DNA from: Cyanobacteria bacterium SW_9_44_58
Lineage (GTDB): Bacteria > Cyanobacteriota > Cyanobacteriia > Cyanobacteriales > Rubidibacteraceae
Direction of reading: 5' to 3'
Length of the DNA stretch: 50,048 nt
Assembly: GCA_003021905.1 (NCBI GenBank)
Contig: PXPI01000051.1
Coordinates: 1 to 50,048 of the forward strand
The position numbers and the translations under genes were made by a program. A model generated the notes under the pieces. The model was not told where the DNA came from and did no database searches. It worked only from the letters and a program-made list of their open reading frames with translations. Each line of letters starts with the position of its first letter. Position 1 is the stretch's first letter. Of this stretch, positions 20,146 to 28,835 are shown piece after piece.

Positions 20146-20961
20146 ATGCACCTTATTGGTAAACTTTCTCCTTACGCTTGGCATTCTCTAATCCTTCCCA
20201 GCATAGATATATTGACGTTTCTTGCTTGGGGAACTTTATTATTGAAATATTGGTTAAGCGGTCAAATCAAATTACTGATTCATCCCAACTATATTGGTTT
20301 AGTCGTTGTTACCGGTTTTGCGTTACTATTACTCGGATTTTTTAAACTGTTCCAACTTTATCAAACTCAACAAAAACGGGTCAAATCAAACCCTAAGATT
20401 GTTCAACATGTTACTCTTTTGCCATCAGGATGGAGCAGCTTATTCCTATTAGGAACTGCCCTTTTAGGATTTTTGATTCCGCCAACAATTTTAAGCAGCG
20501 AAACAGCACTGCAACGCGGGGTGAGAGAATCTCTTCCTTTAACACAAACGCAGCCGGAAGCCTTTCAAGTCACTGTGGAACCAGAACAACGTTCCCTGAT
20601 TGATTGGATTAAAACCCTAAATGCTTATCCGGAACCCGATACTTATCAAGGACAACCTGTTAACGTAGAAGGGTTTGTTATTAAAATTGATCAACTTTCT
20701 GGTTCCTATTTTTTACTGGCAAAATTTATAATTACGTGCTGTGCCATTGATGCTTATCCCGTTGCCCTTCCGGTAAAACTCGATAAGACAAATCAAACTT
20801 ATCCAGCAGACACTTGGTTAAAAATTGAGGGAGAAATGATGACAGATACGCTACCCCTCCAAGGAATTGATTATCAAGCGGATCGATCAATTCGCCAAAG
20901 TGTCATCCATGCCAAAAAAATAACTAAAATTCCTACTCCTAGCAATCCCTATGGCTATTAG
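20146..20961 (+). CDS. TIGR03943 / YcgQ-like (DUF1980) membrane protein
   Basis: 271 residues with three hydrophobic segments in the first 125 residues (about 15-35, 45-68, 100-118) and a soluble beta-rich C-terminal half. The family pattern is NVEGFVIK, then ITCCAIDAYPVALPV (paired cysteines), WLKIEGEM and a terminal KKITKIPTPSNPY. Family members normally follow a YcgR-type permease gene; here that partner is missing and a truncated MOSC gene sits in its place. The last 11 bp overlap the start of the next gene, suggesting translational coupling. Function unknown. Confidence 0.8.
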   Translation: MHLIGKLSPYAWHSLILPSIDILTFLAWGTLLLKYWLSGQIKLLIHPNYIGLVVVTGFALLLLGFFKLFQLYQTQQKRVKSNPKIVQHVTLLPSGWSSLFLLGTALLGFLIPPTILSSETALQRGVRESLPLTQTQPEAFQVTVEPEQRSLIDWIKTLNAYPEPDTYQGQPVNVEGFVIKIDQLSGSYFLLAKFIITCCAIDAYPVALPVKLDKTNQTYPADTWLKIEGEMMTDTLPLQGIDYQADRSIRQSVIHAKKITKIPTPSNPYGY

Positions 20962-22432
20962 TCGCAAACTGAAACCGATTGATCGCTTGTCTATTTTGGT
21001 CATTATTATTCTTAGTTTTTTATTAATGGGATTAATCTGGGGAGAAAAGGTATGTGATAGCAATTGCTGGTTTCAAGCGAAAGCAAGCGTTAAAACATTT
21101 AGCTGGGAAGGCAAAGCAGTGAGTGCTAATGATCGCGCTTTTATTCTGACCTTTAGTCGTCCCATGGATCGAGAAAGTGTGGAAAACAACTTCAAAATTC
21201 AACCGGAATTGCCCGGAAAATTTAGTTGGGCAGGGCGGCGAATGGCTTACACTTTAGAAACACCGGCCCCTTATGGCACTGACTATGAACTAACGATTAA
21301 GGGGGGCAAAGAACGGTTGGGAAGTGAAATGCAGCCGTTTCAAGAAACCTTTCGAACGCGCGATCGCGCCTTTGTTTATTTAGGGGTTCAAGGGCAAGAA
21401 AAAGGCCGCTTAATCTTATACAATTTGACCCAACAAAAAAAAGAAATTCTCACTCCTCCTCATTTAGTGGTACATGAATTTGTCAGTTATCCCGAGCGCG
21501 ATCGGATTTTATTGGCAGCTAGTCCTCAAGAAACTTGGAAACAGGGAAAACGGGATAAAAAACTTTATACTGTTACTACCGGCAGCAATCAAGAAAAAGC
21601 GCCGCCGGGAAAAATTGAACTCATTTTAGATAATCAAACCTATCAAATTTTAGAGTTTGAACTGTCCCCAGACGGCAAAAAAATTGTGGTAAGACGGGCG
21701 AAATCAGACAACCTAGCCAAAACGAGTCTCTGGCTGCTTGAACCGGAACAGCCCGCCCAACGCCTCAACCGGACACAAGGGGGAGAATTTATGATTCTGC
21801 CTGATAGTGAAAGTTTAGTTATTGCTCAAGGTCAAGGGGTTGCCCTCATTCCCCTAGAAAAAGAGAGCGACCCTTCCAATTTTCTACCCGAATACGGTCA
21901 AGTTTTAACCTTCTCTCGGGACGGCAGCAAAGCCGCCATGGTTAACTTTAATACCCAAGACCCTGAAAAACAATATACCCGTTCCCTGGTTTTAGTGACT
22001 AACCAAGGGATAGAAAAAAATTTGCTCAATACTGAAGGTTCGATTCTCAGTTGTGAATTTACTCCCACTGCCAGCCACTTATACTGCTTATTGACTGAAG
22101 TGCTCAACGGAGAACAATACCGAGAACAACCCTATTTAATCAGCATCAATCTAGAAACCGCAGAAATTACCCCTTTACTCACCCTGCCTGAATACAGAGA
22201 TTTGGCAATGAGTCTGTCTCCTGATGGATTGGGTTTACTGTTCGATCAGGCGATGACGGTTAGCAATAACGGAAATCCAACGCCCACCTTACGTAGCGAT
22301 GCCGGAGAAGCCATTATTGGCAGCAGCTTATGGCTATTGGTTCCTACCCCTAATCTCGCCGAATCTCCAACGACACAACCCGAACTTAAAGAATTGCCCA
22401 TAGCAGGACTAAATCCTCTCTGGTTACCGTGA
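20951..22432 (+). CDS. Membrane-anchored Ig-like and beta-propeller protein
   Basis: 493 residues. An N-terminal hydrophobic helix (about residues 14-31) with a following CDSNC is a membrane anchor. Residues about 45-125 look like an Ig-like domain of the SbsA type (FILTFSRPMDRESVENNF, YGTDYELTI). From about residue 135 there are repeated blade-like segments with SPDG/SRDG turns (LSPDGKKIV, FSRDGSKAAM, SLSPDGLGLLF), so a WD40- or TolB-like propeller is likely. No catalytic site is visible. It overlaps the YcgQ-like gene by 11 bp and is probably translated with it. The biological role is unknown. Confidence 0.68.
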   Translation: MAISRKLKPIDRLSILVIIILSFLLMGLIWGEKVCDSNCWFQAKASVKTFSWEGKAVSANDRAFILTFSRPMDRESVENNFKIQPELPGKFSWAGRRMAYTLETPAPYGTDYELTIKGGKERLGSEMQPFQETFRTRDRAFVYLGVQGQEKGRLILYNLTQQKKEILTPPHLVVHEFVSYPERDRILLAASPQETWKQGKRDKKLYTVTTGSNQEKAPPGKIELILDNQTYQILEFELSPDGKKIVVRRAKSDNLAKTSLWLLEPEQPAQRLNRTQGGEFMILPDSESLVIAQGQGVALIPLEKESDPSNFLPEYGQVLTFSRDGSKAAMVNFNTQDPEKQYTRSLVLVTNQGIEKNLLNTEGSILSCEFTPTASHLYCLLTEVLNGEQYREQPYLISINLETAEITPLLTLPEYRDLAMSLSPDGLGLLFDQAMTVSNNGNPTPTLRSDAGEAIIGSSLWLLVPTPNLAESPTTQPELKELPIAGLNPLWLP

Positions 22433-22519
22433 CAACAGAAGAACTGTCCTGTAACATCAAGAAAAAAGGAACAAGGTTTCTTATTTTAGACAATAAGACC
22501 CCTCATTTTTGATTGACCC

Positions 22520-23266
22520 ATGCCGGATACAAAAGTTTCTTCTTGGTTAAGTTGTGTAACTTATCCCTTAGGCTGCTATCTCCTCCTCCCCACTTATTTT
22601 GGCAAACTAGAAATTATCGGACGGGAAAATATCCCTCGCAAAGGGCCTGTTTTGCTGGCACCAACTCATCGTTCCCGTTGGGATGCCTTAATTGTTCCCT
22701 ACACAGCAGGGCGTTGGAAAACGGGGCGAGACCTACGGTATATGGTTTCTGAAAATGAGATGCGGGGATTGCAGGGTTGGTTTATCAGTCGCATGGGAGG
22801 CTTTCCGGTTGATCCGCAACATCCTGGGTTAAGCAGTATCCGTCAAAGCATTAGTGTCTTATCCCAGGGAGAAATGCTGGTGATTTTTCCAGAAGGGGAT
22901 ATCTATCGCGACCAACCGGTGCAACCCCTCAAAGCGGGAATTGGTCGTATTGCCTTAAAAGCGCAGTCGCAACGAGAGGTGAAAGAAAGCGTCAAAATTG
23001 TGCCCATGAGTATTCATTATTCCCAAGCTTATCCCAATTGGGGCACCCAGGTGAAAGTGAAAGTGGGGTCTACCTTGGATGTTACCGACTATGAATTGGG
23101 TTCCATGAAAAAGAACGCGCAATGGTTAATCAGTGATTTAGAACAAGCGTTAAACGATTTCTATGAGCATGATCAACTGGCAAAAACGCGATTTTCTTCT
23201 CAGCCGTCATGGGGAACAGGCAAGGGAAAACAGCAACAATCTGCTTCTGCCCAAGGATGGCACTGA
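22520..23266 (+). CDS. plsC: 1-acyl-sn-glycerol-3-phosphate acyltransferase family protein
   Basis: PlsC-type acyltransferase, expected to acylate lysophosphatidate to phosphatidate at the membrane. The HX4D catalytic motif is HRSRWD and the FPEG acyl-acceptor motif is FPEGDIY; MGGFPVDP lies between them as in the family. 248 residues, ATG start. A hydrophobic N-terminal stretch (WLSCVTYPLGCYLLLPTYF) may bind membrane. The last 25 residues are Gly/Ser/Gln-rich. Substrate position is inferred; a different lysophospholipid is possible. plsX and fabHD lie 2.4 kb downstream, separated by two opposite-strand genes. Confidence 0.88.
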   Translation: MPDTKVSSWLSCVTYPLGCYLLLPTYFGKLEIIGRENIPRKGPVLLAPTHRSRWDALIVPYTAGRWKTGRDLRYMVSENEMRGLQGWFISRMGGFPVDPQHPGLSSIRQSISVLSQGEMLVIFPEGDIYRDQPVQPLKAGIGRIALKAQSQREVKESVKIVPMSIHYSQAYPNWGTQVKVKVGSTLDVTDYELGSMKKNAQWLISDLEQALNDFYEHDQLAKTRFSSQPSWGTGKGKQQQSASAQGWH

Positions 23267-23369
23267 ATAAATCGTAAGGGAATCCAAGGCTAATAATTAT
23301 CGCTTTCCAAGCCTAAAGTAGGCGCTTCCCCCCTCCAGCATTGAGGAGAGAGGAAACTCAAGATCATAA

Positions 23370-23882
23370 TTAACTATTGGCTTTTACACACTTTTCCACT
23401 AAGGCCTTAACGGCATCCGCATCTTTCCAACCGAGAATTTCGGTTTCTTTCTTTTCTAGGCGTTTGTAAGTGGCAAAAAACTCAGAAATTTCCTCTAGTC
23501 GATGGGAGGCAACTTGCTGAAGCGATTTCACTTCTTTAAACCGGGGATCTTCATCGGGAACGCAAAGCAGTTTTTCATCGCGATCGCCGTCATCGATCAT
23601 TTCTAACATCCCAATGGCACGAGCAGTAATGACACAACCGGGGAAGGTGGGCTCATCCATAATAATCATGCCATCAAGGGGATCGCCATCATCGGCTAGG
23701 GTGTTGGGAACAAACCCATAGTCATAAGGATAGTGAACAGAAGAATACAACACGCGATCAAGGGCAAACGCGTTCATATCTTTGTCATATTCATATTTAT
23801 TTTTGCTGCCGCCGGCAATTTCAATGAGAATGTTGATTAAACCGGGTTCAGGCTGTGCGGGAATGCGGGATACATCAATCAT
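23370..23882 (-). CDS. ppa: Inorganic pyrophosphatase (family I)
   Basis: Soluble Mg-dependent enzyme that hydrolyses pyrophosphate to phosphate and pulls biosynthetic reactions forward. The active-site sequence [14 protein letters not shown] contains the family aspartates, with [11 protein letters not shown] before it and [13 protein letters not shown] after it. The start is the ATG at 23882, with a strong AAGGAG ribosome site about 8 bp upstream, giving 170 residues. The frame extension to 23945 has no such support. Single gene, preceded by about 325 bp of mostly non-coding DNA. Confidence 0.97.
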   Translation of the reverse strand: MIDVSRIPAQPEPGLINILIEIAGGSKNKYEYDKDMNAFALDRVLYSSVHYPYDYGFVPNTLADDGDPLDGMIIMDEPTFPGCVITARAIGMLEMIDDGDRDEKLLCVPDEDPRFKEVKSLQQVASHRLEEISEFFATYKRLEKKETEILGWKDADAVKALVEKCVKANS

Positions 23883-24207
23883 TATTATCTCCTTGAGAAT
23901 ACAAACACTTTCAACAGGGGACAGATAACCATCCCTATCAAACACTCCATCTTATCGCCCGCCTGACCAAAACTTAAGGGGAAAGTTGTTAAGCCTCTGC
24001 ATCAACGCCTAAGCCTCTCCATTGAGCTGCCAAGCAATATGGCAACTTAGGACTCAGTTGGAAGAAGCTGAGTTTTTAGTTACTAGTTTATTGAGCACTG
24101 AGAACTTTCTGTCTCATGAATCATTCCTGACTGCTATAGAAAATTTCATAAGCTGATCATACCTTGCTTTCGTTTAGCGAGTTTTTTTATTTAGTTGTGA
24201 GAACAAG
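23883..24207. other. Long intergenic region upstream of ppa
   Basis: 325 bp between ppa and the carboxypeptidase gene. It contains the ppa ribosome site, two short inverted repeats (TGCCA 24028-24032 with TGGCA 24040-24044; ACTCAG 24052-24057 with CTGAGT 24067-24072, followed by T5) and one open frame of 44 codons on the plus strand (see findings). I see no RNA gene or established motif. Confidence 0.5.
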
Positions 24208-25500
24208 TTAATTTGATTGGGATGAAATTAAAATATTCCGTTTCGAATCGCCTAAATAAACGGCGGATTTCTGATTAAAAGGAACTAATTTCCATTGCTC
24301 ATGCAATTGTTGCACCAATTGATCCTGTTGGTTGCGAAACGTTTCAATATTGCCGTTTTGGTTGAGAATTGAAAAATAAACTAAGCCGTGGCGTTCGGTA
24401 GGAATGACGCCTGCTAGAGTACTGACCTTCCATAAAGTTCCGGTTTTTACCGTAATGCCTTCGGGAAGCGCGCGATCGCGCACTGTTCCCTTTTCAATTC
24501 CAGTTACCGGAAAAATTTCAGCAATGCTTTTGCCGTGTTTCTCTAATTTTTCATGAATCGCCTTTAACATCTGAACAACAGCACGGGGAGAAAGTTGATT
24601 ATCAACCCCTAATCCCGAACCGTTCCTTAATTGAATTTCTTTAGACGGAAAATCAGCAGTTTTGGCAACAATGGTTTCTACTTTTTTCGCACCACCGACT
24701 AATTTTGCCAATAATTCTGCTATTTTATTATTACTATAAATATTCATTTGTTGCAAAATCGTTGTTAGGGGAGGGGATTGATGACGAATGATAGTTGTTG
24801 CGTTCTTTAAACTTTCATCATGTTTTTTGACAATCGCGTTTCCCGCAATTGTAATCTCAGGACGAGGGGTTTCTGGGGGCAGTTGTTGATATTGTCGGCG
24901 AATGGGCGGGGACCATGATTCATGATGCAGTGCTTGTGCCAGGTAACGAGAAACCGTTTCCCCCTCTTGTTGGTAATTCATAAAAAAATTGCCAGTAATA
25001 ATTAAATCGCCGCTGATTTTCTGAATGCCCGCTTCATGGAGCGTATTGGCAAGCGCGATCGCTTCTTCCCAGACAAAAAACGGATCGCCGCCCCCTTCTA
25101 TAACTAAATCTCCTTGCAAAACCCCATTTTTGATTGCACCTGTTCTCTTAACAAGGGTTTCAAACTGATGATTTGCCCCATAAACTTCAAGGGCAGCTAG
25201 GCTAGTCGCAATTTTGGTTAAAGAGGCGGCAGAATGGAGACGCTTTCCTTGATGTTGGCCAAAGATCCACCAATCTGAGGCTAACCAAACCCCTTGGGAA
25301 GGAACCGCCATTCCCAAGGCAGATAATTGTTGCAAATAGTTGGGAACTATCTCCTCAATCATTGCTTTGGGCGGATGAGGGCGCGAAAATAGCGCTAACT
25401 CCTCCCAGGCTAATGTTTGAACAGGCTTTAGCGGCGGTGCCTTATCTTGCCAAGAAGTGAATAATCCAACCCAAAAACTGAAGCTAATTACATCAAACAT
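24208..25500 (-). CDS. dacB: D-alanyl-D-alanine carboxypeptidase/endopeptidase (PBP4, family S13)
   Basis: Low-molecular-mass penicillin-binding protein that trims or cleaves peptidoglycan peptides in the periplasm. The three serine-enzyme motifs are present in order: SxxK as SLTK (Ser93, Lys96), SxN as SNN around residue 263, and KTG as KTGT near residue 357. The LVIEGGGDPFF and LRNGSGLGVDNQLSPR segments are typical of family S13. 430 residues, with a hydrophobic N terminus that is short for a signal peptide but may serve as one. Transcribed divergently from plsX. Confidence 0.92.
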   Translation of the reverse strand: MFDVISFSFWVGLFTSWQDKAPPLKPVQTLAWEELALFSRPHPPKAMIEEIVPNYLQQLSALGMAVPSQGVWLASDWWIFGQHQGKRLHSAASLTKIATSLAALEVYGANHQFETLVKRTGAIKNGVLQGDLVIEGGGDPFFVWEEAIALANTLHEAGIQKISGDLIITGNFFMNYQQEGETVSRYLAQALHHESWSPPIRRQYQQLPPETPRPEITIAGNAIVKKHDESLKNATTIIRHQSPPLTTILQQMNIYSNNKIAELLAKLVGGAKKVETIVAKTADFPSKEIQLRNGSGLGVDNQLSPRAVVQMLKAIHEKLEKHGKSIAEIFPVTGIEKGTVRDRALPEGITVKTGTLWKVSTLAGVIPTERHGLVYFSILNQNGNIETFRNQQDQLVQQLHEQWKLVPFNQKSAVYLGDSKRNILISSQSN

Positions 25501-25660
25501 AATTGGAAATTACTGCCTAACCCCAAAACCAAAAAATCTCAATTCCCTAGAAAACCCTACTAGTCAGTTGGGCCAACAACCTGTAATCTATCTTAAAGAG
25601 ACACTGTAAATTGTTTTTCACTTAAAATTTAACTGTTTAGTTTTAATTTTTGTCCAAAAT

Positions 25661-25691
25661 GGGGTTATTAGACCCCTTTAACGCTTATACT
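25661..25691 (+). promoter_or_regulatory. Putative promoter element and small hairpin before plsX
   Basis: GGGGT (25661-25665) and ACCCC (25672-25676) can form a five-pair hairpin with a six-base loop. A -10-like TATACT (25686-25691) follows, 10 bp before the plsX ATG at 25702. No good -35 box is spaced 16-18 bp from it, so the promoter call is tentative. The hairpin would overlap the promoter core and could be an operator for the fatty-acid genes. Confidence 0.3.
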
Positions 25692-25701
25692 AATTTGATT
25701 T

Positions 25702-26766
25702 ATGGGATCGACTCGCGCAAAAATTGCAGTTGACGCTATGGGAGGCGACCACGCCCCCGGCGAAATTATTACAGGGGCTATCCGAGCCACAGAAGAGCTT
25801 GAGGTGGATGTGCTGTTGGTTGGGGATCCTGAACAAATTCAGCCTCATTTGGCATCTTCAGGCAATGAAAACCATCCCCATGTGGAAATTGTGCCTTCCG
25901 AGGGCGTGATTGCTATGGATGAAGAACCCATGACAGGACTAAAACGAAAACGCAAAGCCTCAATTAATGTGGCAATGGACATGGTCAAAGCCGAACGCGC
26001 AGAAGCAGTTGTTTCTGCAGGACATTCCGGTGCAGCCATGGCAGCGGCTTTGTTGCGATTGGGACGATTGAAAGGCATTGATCGCCCCGCCATTGGCGCC
26101 ATTTTACCCACCCTGATTGCAGGAAAATCCGTGATTATCCTTGATGCCGGGGCTATGGTAGACTGTCGCGCCAAATATCTCGAACAGTTTGGGATGATGG
26201 GGACAGTGTATAGTAGGTATGTCTTGGGAAATACGGAACCTAAGGTGGGCTTGCTCAATATTGGGGAAGAACCCTCAAAGGGAAATGAAGCCTCGATTCG
26301 AGCTCATCAATTGATGGCAGCCAACCCCCAGATTCCATTTGTCGGCAATGCTGAAGGGCGAGATGTCCTGTCCGGAAAATTTGACGTCATTGTTTGTGAT
26401 GGCTTTGTGGGGAATGTCATTCTTAAATTTTCCGAAGCAATGGGAGAAGTCTTGCTCAATATCTTGAAAGAAGAACTTCCCCAAGGCTTACATGGACAAA
26501 TTGGAAGCGCCCTGCTCAAGCCAAACTTAAGACGCATTAAGCAACGCGTTGATCATGCCGAACATGGCGGGGCGTTATTATTAGGGGTTGATGGAATCTC
26601 CATTATTAGTCATGGCAGTTCTCAAGCGCCTTCGATCTACAATGCCATTCGCTTAGCTAAAGATGCGATCGATGAACAGGTTTTAGCTCGTCTTCGTTCT
26701 TACAGTGTGGGGACAACGCAAATGGAAGTGGATTCAACAGTGAGTGGAAACCCACCCCAAGGATAA
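25702..26766 (+). CDS. plsX: Phosphate acyltransferase PlsX
   Basis: Converts acyl-ACP and phosphate to acyl-phosphate, the acyl donor for the first glycerol-3-phosphate acylation. The start AVDAMGGDHAPGE is the family signature. GHSGAAMAAAL, VGNAEGRD and CDGFVGNVILKFSE follow as expected. 354 residues, ATG at 25702. First gene of a plsX-fabH-fabD cluster, with 9 bp to fabH, joining phospholipid and fatty acid initiation. Confidence 0.97.
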   Translation: MGSTRAKIAVDAMGGDHAPGEIITGAIRATEELEVDVLLVGDPEQIQPHLASSGNENHPHVEIVPSEGVIAMDEEPMTGLKRKRKASINVAMDMVKAERAEAVVSAGHSGAAMAAALLRLGRLKGIDRPAIGAILPTLIAGKSVIILDAGAMVDCRAKYLEQFGMMGTVYSRYVLGNTEPKVGLLNIGEEPSKGNEASIRAHQLMAANPQIPFVGNAEGRDVLSGKFDVIVCDGFVGNVILKFSEAMGEVLLNILKEELPQGLHGQIGSALLKPNLRRIKQRVDHAEHGGALLLGVDGISIISHGSSQAPSIYNAIRLAKDAIDEQVLARLRSYSVGTTQMEVDSTVSGNPPQG

Positions 26767-26775
26767 AGGAGAAGC

Positions 26776-27789
26776 ATGAGGAACGGATTATATTCAGCAG
26801 GTATTACCATTACGGGAAGCGGCTCAGCAACCCCCTCTGGTCGCTTGAGCAATGAAGATTTAACCCAGATGGTAGAAACGTCTGATGAGTGGATTACCAC
26901 CCGCACTGGCATTAAACAACGTTGTGTGGCTGCCCCTGGGGAATCTTTGGTGGATATTGGCACCCAAGCTAGTCAAAGCGCTCTAGAAATGGCAAATGTT
27001 CACCCAGAACAACTGGATTTAGTCATCCTAGCAACCTCCACGCCAGATGATTTATTTGGCAGTGCTGTGAGCATTCAGACAGCGTTGGGCGCAAAAAAGG
27101 CAGTGGCATTCGATTTAACCGCAGCTTGTTCCGGCTTTCTGTTTGGTTTGGTTAATGCTGCTCAATTTATTCGCACCGGTATGTATCAAAAAATATTGCT
27201 GGTGGGAGCGGATTTGTTGTCCCGTTGGGTTGATTGGTCCGATCGCAGCACCTGCATTTTGTTTGGCGATGGCGCTGGGGCTGTGGTCATAGAAGCAACG
27301 GATCCTCAGCGCGATGCCCTTTTAGGATTTGAACTCTGTAGCGATGGCCAGTTGAGTCATACCCTGACCTTATCCCACCAAGGCGACTCTCGCACGCTGC
27401 TTGATTCCGTTCAAGTCAGTCAGGGAAATTATCAGCCGATCCATATGAAAGGCAAAGAAGTCTATCGCTTTGCAGTGGAAAAAGTGCCGGAAGTCATCTC
27501 TAAAGCCCTATTTCATGCTGAGTTGACATCCCAGCAAGTGGACTGGCTATTGTTGCATCAGGCTAACCAACGCATTATGGATGCTGTCGCCCAACGCTTA
27601 AATCTGCCTCAAGAAAGCGTAATTAGCAATTTGGCCAGCTATGGCAATACCTCTGCCGCGTCGATTCCGTTAGCCCTTGATGAAGCCATGCGAGCCAGTC
27701 AATTGAATGCCGGTGAGATTATTGCTATCTCAGGCTTTGGCGCTGGCCTAACTTGGGGAGCCGCGATCGTACAATGGCAAATTGTGTAA
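26776..27789 (+). CDS. fabH: 3-oxoacyl-ACP synthase III
   Basis: Initiating condensing enzyme of type II fatty-acid synthesis; joins acetyl-CoA to malonyl-ACP. The catalytic triad is Cys118 in LTAACSGF, His in LLLHQANQRI and Asn in ASYGNTSAASIP. 337 residues, with an AAAGGAG ribosome site before the ATG at 26776. Lies between plsX and fabD in one apparent operon. Confidence 0.97.
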   Translation: MRNGLYSAGITITGSGSATPSGRLSNEDLTQMVETSDEWITTRTGIKQRCVAAPGESLVDIGTQASQSALEMANVHPEQLDLVILATSTPDDLFGSAVSIQTALGAKKAVAFDLTAACSGFLFGLVNAAQFIRTGMYQKILLVGADLLSRWVDWSDRSTCILFGDGAGAVVIEATDPQRDALLGFELCSDGQLSHTLTLSHQGDSRTLLDSVQVSQGNYQPIHMKGKEVYRFAVEKVPEVISKALFHAELTSQQVDWLLLHQANQRIMDAVAQRLNLPQESVISNLASYGNTSAASIPLALDEAMRASQLNAGEIIAISGFGAGLTWGAAIVQWQIV

Positions 27790-27839
27790 AGACGTATTAG
27801 CCTACGCTGTAAGCAAGGATTGTCAATAACAAACCACAA

Positions 27840-28724
27840 ATGAGTAAATTTGCCTTTGTTTTTCCTGGACAAGGATCCCAAACGGTGGGAATGGAAACCG
27901 ATTTAGCTGACACTGCCTTTGGGAAAGAAAAATTTCAACAAGCTGAGAAGATTCTTGGCTGGTCAGTATTAAACGTTTGTCGTCAAGACGAAGAAAATCT
28001 CTCCCGTACGCTTTATACCCAACCCTGTCTCTATGTCATCGAGTGTATTCTCACTGATTTATTAATTGAACAAGGGGGCTATTTCCCTCAATATGTTGCT
28101 GGCCATAGTTTAGGAGAATACAGTGCTTTGTATGCGGCGCGGGTCTTCGGGTTTGAAGCCGGATTAAGATTGGTTCAAAAACGAGCGGAACTAATGGATG
28201 CAGCTGCCGGGGGCAAAATGGTTGCCCTAATGAAATTCGATCGCGCCCAATTGGATGAAGCCCTTGAGAAAAACAGCGATGTGGTGCTTGCCAATGATAA
28301 TAGCCTCCAACAAGGGGTTATTTCTGGGGCACCCGAAGCAGTGGATGCTGTGCTTTCGGAGGTGAAAGCAAAACGAGCGGTTCCCCTCAAAGTTTCCGGT
28401 GCTTTTCATTCGCCATTAATGGGCACTGCTGCGGAACAATTCCAACAAGTTTTAAATAATGTCAGCTTTGGGGAAGCTATCATCCCGGTTTTATCCAATG
28501 TCAATCCTATTCCCGCCGTTGATGCAGCGAAACTCAAAAACCGTCTCATTGACCAAATGACAAACCCAGTGCGTTGGCGAGAAACACTTCTCCAGCTAGC
28601 AGAAGAAGGAGTGTCTCAACTGGTGGAAGTGGGACCGGGCAATGTCTTGACAGGCTTGTGCAAGCGGACTTGTCCCGACATCCAATTACACAATATTGAT
28701 CGCGCTCAAAACTGTAAGTTTTAA
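27840..28724 (+). CDS. fabD: Malonyl-CoA:ACP transacylase
   Basis: Transfers malonyl from CoA to acyl carrier protein. The nucleophile is Ser90 in AGHSLGEY, the N-terminal FVFPGQGSQ loop is intact, and the second catalytic His lies in SGAFHSPLM. 294 residues. It follows fabH by 50 bp and is followed by a strong terminator, so it ends the plsX-fabH-fabD unit. Confidence 0.97.
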   Translation: MSKFAFVFPGQGSQTVGMETDLADTAFGKEKFQQAEKILGWSVLNVCRQDEENLSRTLYTQPCLYVIECILTDLLIEQGGYFPQYVAGHSLGEYSALYAARVFGFEAGLRLVQKRAELMDAAAGGKMVALMKFDRAQLDEALEKNSDVVLANDNSLQQGVISGAPEAVDAVLSEVKAKRAVPLKVSGAFHSPLMGTAAEQFQQVLNNVSFGEAIIPVLSNVNPIPAVDAAKLKNRLIDQMTNPVRWRETLLQLAEEGVSQLVEVGPGNVLTGLCKRTCPDIQLHNIDRAQNCKF

Positions 28725-28740
28725 AAAACTCCCATAATTT

Positions 28741-28784
28741 AAGTGACCAGTATACAATTAAGTTGTAACTGGTCACTTTTTTTT
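28741..28784 (+). terminator. Rho-independent terminator after fabD
   Basis: An 11-bp perfect stem (AAGTGACCAGT at 28741-28751 with ACTGGTCACTT at 28768-28778) encloses a second 5-bp stem (TACAA/TTGTA, 28753-28757 with 28763-28767). It ends in a run of eight T (28777-28784). It lies 16 bp after the fabD stop and closes the fatty-acid operon. Confidence 0.9.
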
Positions 28785-28835
28785 AGGGGTTTGAGAGGAA
28801 TTAATACTCCCCAACCGATGTTTTAGGGGTTACAA

